Below, piece after piece: positions 58,564-64,000 of a stretch of 64,000 bases of DNA. The first letter of the stretch is position 1. Each line of letters begins with the position of its first letter. Both the position numbers and the translations under genes were made by a program. The stretch spans positions 54,357,881 through 54,421,880 of the forward strand of contig CM071597.1 of NCBI GenBank assembly GCA_036435485.1, written 5' to 3'. The stretch comes from Saposhnikovia divaricata (Eukaryota > Streptophyta > Magnoliopsida > Apiales > Apiaceae). The notes under the pieces are model-generated. The model was not told the DNA's origin, did no database searches, and saw only the letters and a list, made by a program, of their open reading frames with translations.

Positions 58564-60662
58564 TATAAGGACCTAGAATTTTTCGCGATTTTAGAAGTGT
58601 TTATTTAATTATCAAAGGTGAAATTATGTGCTATGAATATTTTATGAAGTCAAGATATATGTGAAATTATGTTTATGTGATTATGTGATGATTGGTATGT
58701 GTCGTATATGTTCGTGGAATTTTATTTGTATTTTTAGAGCATTAAAAGTATTTTTAAAGTACATTTTTAATCTTCCAAAAATCTTATAAAATCATTGGAG
58801 TTGTTTTAAATCATGAAATCTTTTGCATAATCATATTTGTGATATAATTTAGTTTTTAGAATTAGTGTGAATATTGGTTTGTGTGTTTAAGTATTTTTAA
58901 AAGATTTAAAAACCTTTATTTCTTTTAAAGGTTCTTTATTTGAAAAATTCATAATAAATTCGTTTTTGACTCAAAAATTATTTTAAAAATATGGGGAGGC
59001 CTGGAATTTCATAAATTATATTTCAAAATTTTAAAAATGATTTTTCCCTTAATTCTCCAATTTATTTTGATTTTTAAAGGATTAAAATCAGTTTTGAAAA
59101 AGTAAGTGGATTTATCAGCTTTGCAAGATTACCAAAATACCCCTGCTCTATAAAACACCACCCACCTCCATTTCTTCTTCCTTCTCACAATTTTAACAGC
59201 AGTGGTATTACTCTTCTTCTCTCTTCCATTTCTTTTTGATTTTTGGAGTCCAAATCATGCTTAAATCTCTGTTTTGATTATCTATATTCTACCCTTGTGC
59301 TTTTTAATTGACGGGTTTGAGTTTGTATAAAGTTTTTGTATGTATACATTCGGTTGTATGTATGTATGTGCTTAAAGATTGACATGCAAGCCTCGTGGGT
59401 TAGTAAAACAATGTTTAGATGAGTAGATGATGTTGATTATGTGTAGAAATTGAGTTTTTGTTTCGTTTTTGGCCTATTTTCGAGTTTTGGTTGAAACCCA
59501 TCGGCGGCCATGGTGTTTTCCGGTGACCGGCCGGCCGGTGGTGGTGGTTTGTGGGTTATACAGTCTAGATAAATGATTTAGAGTAGATATATGTGAATAA
59601 ATCTGATTGCATGTAAAAGGGTTTGGTGTTTTTGATTTTTATTTCGAATTAATATACATATATATGAATTTCTATGCTTGATTCTTGTTAATTGAGTATT
59701 GTTCTTGATGTTAATTGTGTATGTTCTAAGTGTAAATTGTTAAGGGCTGATTAAAACAGTTGCATGTATAGATTATATGATTTACATGAATTAATTCAAG
59801 TGTATGTATGTTAATTTAAACTATGTAAATGGTTATCATAGATTCTGCACTGTCCTGTTCTGTTATAGTGTTTCATGACTGCATGTTCCCTGTTCTGGAC
59901 AGTGGGTATAGAATGAAAATGTTATACTCGGAGTCTAGTTTATTCACGCGAAAACCTTGTGTCGTTTGAGTTAACGAGTAAAAAGTTATGTAGGTTTTAG
60001 TAAAGACCGCGCAGAGCAGAATTTTCTTTGCTGATGTGTGAGTTGTTTCAGTTCATTTTAGGCCTAATAAAAATGTTTTGGAGATGAACTTTTTATGCAA
60101 GATTGTATTGGTATTCAGGAAGGTGTATACAAAATTTTGTATTAAAATGATTATTTTTCGATTTATTAAAAATGTTTGAGTAAAGTATGTGCAATGGTGT
60201 TTCTAGTTTGAAATCTTGCTTTTGATTAATAAGATTAATAATTTTGATGGAGTTTGATTAATAAGTAAATTAGTTCAATATGATAGCAATTTATGAGTTG
60301 TAAGTATGAAAGAGAATTAGTAGTTGATTGTGGATTGATTTGGTTGTTGATTTGAGTCGGCTATGTTCCGACGGGCTAGTCCATTTTACAAATGAGATGT
60401 TGCCCGTTTTTCGTTAGAATTATAAATTGTAAATTGTATAGTATTATAGTACAAGCTACTTATAAATCAAGTTGGTTTTATCTGTCAAGTGTTTAAGTGG
60501 CATATATGATTTATACGTTCTGTGTGTTGCATGCTTAAGTGTTTACCTGATTATGTGAAATTAATTGGTAAGTATAAGTAGAATAGTGGATGTATGTTAT
60601 ATATTACATGATAACGCGTTATAAGAATCGTTTGGGTATAATAGAGTTAGATGATTAAAGGT
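58564..60662 (+). repeat. Long Gypsy-type LTR F, partial
   Basis: Starts TATAAGGACCTAGAATTTTTCGCG, resembling the usual TGTAAG/TGTAAC LTR start with one change. Segments match the LTR of element C: 59845-60010 to 40750-40920 (CGCGAAAACCTTGTGTCG, GAGTTAACGAG) and 60330-60420 to 41565-41645 (TCCGAC-type words). So it is a diverged relative of C. A TATAAAA box at 59149-59155 followed by a C/T-rich leader marks the probable LTR promoter. The LTR is interrupted at 60663 by the CACTA element. Confidence 0.72.
59149..59155 (+). promoter_or_regulatory. Candidate LTR TATA box in F
   Basis: CTCTATAAAACACCACCC followed by CCTCCATTTCTTCTTCC, a plant-type TATA box with pyrimidine-rich start region. Confidence 0.5.
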
Positions 60663-61010
60663 CACTACTAGAAATATGTCAATATACATCGGTTTTTAGC
60701 CGTTGTAAAAAAAAATTCTAAGCGATGTCTATGCGTGTGTAGAGAAAGGTCCAAACTTTAGACATCGGTTTTTAGCCGATGCCTATTATTGGTTTAGACA
60801 TCGAGTTCAATCAACAAAACCGATGTCATATGTCCTGACAGACATCGTTTTTACTAATAACAAGTGATGTGAATTATTGTTAAAGACATCAGTTTTATAT
60901 AATAACACCGATGTATGTTTTAACAGTAGACATCAGTTCTTTTAAAAAAATTGATGCAATAGACCTTTTTGTACATTAATTATTTTAGAAAAAGTGATGT
61001 GAATTATAGT
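60663..61010. repeat. CACTA sub-terminal repeat region
   Basis: Direct and inverted AGACATCGGTTTT-like words spaced 20-60 bp apart, as in binding sites of CACTA transposases (TNPA-type). Variation between copies is modest. Confidence 0.8.
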
Positions 61011-61251
61011 TAAACACATCAGTTTTGTTTTAATAACTAATGTATCTTGTTGAGGTTTTGGCAACAATACCAGGTAACCTTGATAACTTTTATAAGAAGA
61101 TAGCAACAAGAATTCCATGTAAAACATGACATATTACATAAAATTAACTCACAGCTACAGTTAAGCAGTCCAGAACTGTGTAGTATACACTTTCGATTCG
61201 GTGGAATTTTTCATACACACACTACTAGAGAAGACTGATAATGTGCTAGAT

Positions 61252-61419
61252 TCAATAGCCATAGTTCCCATAGACAGAGCCATAGTCTCCGGCAGGTGCA
61301 TGACCAGCACTGTCTTGTTGATGGGGTAGATACGCAGCTCCGTGATTAGGATAAGGATTATATCTTTGACCAGGGGCAGCTGGAACGTTTTGTGCAGCAT
61401 CTGCAGCATCAGCAATGGT
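61252..61419 (-). pseudogene. Captured last exon of an unidentified protein
   Basis: Exon of 168 bp with a clean acceptor (TGATGCAG before ACCATTGC) and a stop TGA at 61252. The 55 residues are Ala/Pro/Gly/Tyr/His-rich and end DYGSVYGNYGY, a low-complexity tail as in several plant RNA-binding proteins. I do not recognise the gene. No further exon of it was found, so it is a fragment that would form the 3' end of a chimeric transcript. Confidence 0.5.
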
Positions 61420-61553
61420 CTGCATCATGCAAACATTGACAAGAGCATTACATGAAGTGATGTTACTATTACCCTTACTAGCATAGTGTACAAAATTATA
61501 ATTAATATGGCCTACTAACAGTAATACCAACATTTAAAATTTGTAAGTAATAC

Positions 61554-61762
61554 CAGACTTGTCAAATGTGGTTCCACCAACCTTGGTTCCATACACATGA
61601 TCATAGGTAAATCCATTGTCAGGTGAAATCCCAACTTCAAGCAGACCATACCTCATTGCCCGCTGCCAAGATGCCAATTTAGGCATGTGAACAATCTGAT
61701 TCTCGATCCACAGGTATGACTCATTTACTAATTTAGCATCCAATCCTAGTCTTTCGATATCA
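61554..61762 (-). pseudogene. Captured exon of a HOTHEAD-like GMC oxidoreductase
   Basis: 209-bp exon between an acceptor (AATTTTGCAG) and a donor (GTATTAC). It encodes LVNESYLWIENQ, SWQRAMRYGLLEVG and NGFTYDHVYGTKVGGTTFD, landmarks of the region between the FAD-binding part and the substrate part in plant HOTHEAD-like glucose-methanol-choline oxidoreductases. The rest of the enzyme, including the N-terminal GxGxxG fold and the catalytic His, is absent, so it cannot be functional. Confidence 0.8.
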
Positions 61763-61789
61763 CTGCAAAATTGTACTGACATATTAAAG

Positions 61790-62289
61790 CATGAAGAAAC
61801 GAGAATGCTTAGCCTCCATCATGTCAATGAATTAGCAGTTAAATGTGTTCTGCATTACATAATTGTAATATTACAACAAACTACTCGATTCCCATGCAGA
61901 AGGTCTCAGTTAGTGACAGACCAATTTATGGCCTTATGCACAAAAATCAAAAATCATAATAATCAACAATCAAACTGATATTGTAGTTACTACTGTGGCA
62001 CTGTTATTGATACAAGTTGTTTTTACGTATCTAAATAGACTAGTTTCAAGTTTAGGAAATATCTAATTATTTAATGTTACTTTTCAAGCAACAGTTGTGA
62101 TTGATCTGTTATATTGGAGGGTGCACACATGTATATTTTAGAGTTGTTTTTGCATCTAAAGGTATTTGTCTAATCAATCATCTCCTCTAGATTATTATGT
62201 CCCATTAAGTATGTTAGACAGGGAAGTAGTTAAGAGGTGGTTCTTGTGCAAATAAAAACTGCCAATCTTTTGCAGAGAAGAAACTTGGA
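61790..62289. other. CACTA interior without recognised exon
   Basis: AT-rich; probably intron or flank of captured fragments. No ORF. Confidence 0.5.
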
Positions 62290-62870
62290 AACAGCAAATA
62301 CGTATGTTGTACGAGATGATTGATTTCTTTACCCGTCCCAAAACGTAAGCTCCTGCATAAAATACAAAACAGAGACTAATTAAATCTACGAAATCAGGAA
62401 TATCAAGATTCCGGGAAGGGATTGTAGATTACATATACTGCACATACCTTGTGTAGGCGTCACAACTGATAACACAACCATTCCAGCAAATTTTAGCGGA
62501 ATTCCAGCCTCGATCATATCTTTGAGATCAATATGCCCTGTAGTGAACCCTATAACATTAGAAGGAGTTCTAGGAATTAGAAGGCGAGTTATGCACCTAT
62601 TGAACCAGGAAGCATGAGAAGAAGTGGATGAACATGCATTGTTTTGTGATTCTTATAAGATGTGATGAGACATATTGCAGGAGCCATGGTTATATATGGA
62701 ACTTTTTATAAGAAATCTAATGTTTTAGATAACACATTAGCAAGACCGCTAGTTTGGACTCCCTCAGCTAAGGCGAATCCAGCTCCTAGTAGTAATATGA
62801 TGTTCCATGGAAGTTTCTTGCATTTGTTCCAGTCCATTAGTTTCTGGCCTGGCTGTTTCTTATTTGGAAT
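62290..62870 (-). pseudogene. Captured fragment of a tonoplast dicarboxylate transporter
   Basis: On the minus strand 62870-62660 reads KLMDWNKCKKLPWNI and LLGAGFALAEGVQTSGLANVL, 62640-62450 reads HVHPLLLMLPGSIGA and then NVIGFTTGHIDLKDM, and after a donor (CAAG/GTATGTG at 62448) a last exon from 62352 reads GAYVLGR. These are the C-terminal part of plant SLC13-type tonoplast malate/citrate carriers. Damage: a TAA after TLDFL, a TAA after GSIGA, a frameshift near 62572, and loss of the conserved segment with the SNN-type motif between the two parts. So a broken, non-functional copy. Confidence 0.85.
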
Positions 62871-63303
62871 TATCAAACACATTATACAACAGTAAACAAT
62901 TTCATTGTTTTCTGTAACTTGTTACTAAAAGTGCATGCTTTTTACTAAAAATAATTTTGATATGAACTTAGATATGGGAATGCAAGAATGCTCATCTTAA
63001 TACTCTAATACTTAAGGGCACTTAGGACAAGATGAGAGACATGTTGATTATCCCTAATATTTCCTGGTATTACAACCTGTGCAATTGAGAAATGTTACCA
63101 TAATACTTGATTCTTTTTACATCTATATATATATGAGACCGTGTGGGAATGATTTAGTACTGTTGCTATATCAGGTTACATAGATTTTCCAACCGATTTG
63201 ACATAAATATTATTATGATACCAATTCATGGAAGAGTAACAACAAACATTTTTTCTTAAAATCAGAAGCTACTGCAATAGACTATATACTGAAGGAGGCA
63301 TAC
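62871..63303. other. Spacer between two captured fragments
   Basis: No exon recognised. The last exon of the SNARE (membrane anchor) would be expected here but is not seen. Confidence 0.5.
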
Positions 63304-63965
63304 CATCTTAAATTTATCCATAGTTCCTGATAAGACTCCTCTAGATGAATCCATATCATTCCCCTAAAATGACAAAATTACAATTAGTATAGCACACAAT
63401 TGAATACAATTGAATAGTAGCATCAACATTCTCAACTTGACTTCATAATTACAGCAAAATTACCATTATATCCAGCATTCGATTATGGATGTCCACTTCC
63501 TCATGGATATATGTCTCTCTAAATGAACTAAAGCCTCGTAAACATGACAAAACAATAGCAGAAATGTACATCTTTATAATAAAATAGAAATTTAAATCCT
63601 GCCTCAAAGCATACATGATGTCTTGTATACATGAGAGTCTAGACATCAATGTTTAATAATCTTACATTCCAACACAAAGAGTGATATATAGAAAGTTAAT
63701 CCAAAATATACATAGTGCAATACAATTTCATATCCTTATGTTCTGTGCTATCAAAGAGACATAAATTAAAAAATATTGGTAACAAAATTATGTATACTAA
63801 TTCAGCTTGACCTACCCTTTTAGGCATCAGAACTCTGTCCGACAGCCCTTCAATTGCTCTATCATTTTCATGTTCATCAATTTCGTGGCAAGAGTAAGAA
63901 GAAGCAGCCCTAATGCCACAAAATGAACATCATCAAAAAGAGAAGCTCTGTTTCCATGGTAGTCC
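63304..63965 (-). pseudogene. Captured exons of a Bet1-like SNARE
   Basis: Three exons with splice sites: 63816-63965 (acceptor TTGCAG, donor GTAGGT), 63464-63518 (acceptor CATTTAG, donor GTAATT) and 63304-63363 (acceptor ATTTTAG, donor GTATGC). They encode RASLFDD, GIRAASSYS, EIDEHENDRAIEGLSDRVL, then IHEEVDIHNRMLDIM, then GNDMDSSRGVLSGTMDKFKM, i.e. the SNARE motif of plant Bet1/Bs14-type Qc-SNAREs that act in ER-Golgi transport. The first exon has a 1-base frameshift between DDVHF and CGIRAA, and the exon with the transmembrane anchor is missing, so the copy is a pseudogene. The first exon's upstream part lies outside the window. Confidence 0.85.
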
Positions 63966-64000
63966 CTGCAATTTTAGATTTTTAACTTGAAAGACAGACA

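Larger units (their letters stand above)
60663..64000. mobile_element. CACTA (En/Spm) transposon with captured gene fragments, right end outside window
   Basis: Begins CACTACTAGAAATATG, the conserved CACTA terminus, after GGT (possible 3-bp TSD). The first ~350 bp carry sub-terminal repeats ACATCGGTTTT and its complement AAAACCGATGT in at least eight variants (60691, 60767, 60777, 60811, 60822, 60842, 60886, 60913 regions). No transposase is seen. Instead minus-strand exon fragments from at least four plant genes follow, with splice sites kept. Confidence 0.82.

Noticed and set aside
62662..62895. 77-codon plus frame
   Set aside because: Antisense to the captured dicarboxylate transporter fragment, which is clearly coding on the minus strand.

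Overview
The window looks like heterochromatic, repeat-packed nuclear DNA of a flowering plant, most likely a eudicot. The evidence is plant-type Copia and Gypsy LTR retrotransposons with initiator-Met or Asp-type primer sites, a plant DD39D mariner, a CACTA transposon with the usual sub-terminal motifs, and fragments of plant genes (HOTHEAD-like, tonoplast dicarboxylate transporter, Bet1-like SNARE). The species cannot be fixed from the sequence. I see no intact host gene, no tRNA, no rRNA and no bacterial feature. The only long, undamaged, functional-looking reading frames are a mariner transposase and an Athila-type gag.

Layout. (1) 1-11326: a minus-strand Copia element of SIRE/Maximus type (element A) with a long ORF region between pol and the 3' LTR. 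It has lost its protease and most of its integrase. (2) 11327-43842: one old Gypsy/chromovirus-like element (C) with LTRs of about 3.6 kb. Four other elements sit in it: A in the 5' LTR; a gag-only Athila-type derivative (B, 12498-20119) in the same LTR; a very young Gypsy element with 5.06-kb LTRs (D, 22003-37409, TSD TCCGA) in the internal region; and an intact mariner (38607-40726, TA target) in the 3' LTR. C itself lies inside a TRIM-like relic (43843-44092). (3) 44093-53570: AT-rich DNA with a TA microsatellite, a dimeric tandem array of about 495 bp period (47375-51330), a solo LTR with a perfect 5-bp TSD inside that array, a poly(A) retroposon tail and a MITE-like inverted repeat. (4) 53571-58563: a Copia LTR plus gag start, cut by a second minus-strand Copia-type element (E) that shows its 3' LTR, polypurine tract and broken post-pol ORFs. 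(5) 58564-60662: the start of another long Gypsy-type LTR (F). (6) 60663 to the end: a CACTA transposon entering F, carrying spliced exon fragments of at least four genes, all on the minus strand.

How the parts work together. The visible biology is transposon nesting and cross-mobilisation. D has almost identical LTRs but a badly decayed pol, and B has gag but no pol, so both would have needed enzymes made elsewhere. LTRs of A and the solo LTR carry clusters of a short palindrome that matches the heat-shock-element core TTCnnGAA. The CACTA at the right edge is the strongest candidate for new biology: a multi-gene capture that could be transcribed as a chimeric, splice-competent RNA.
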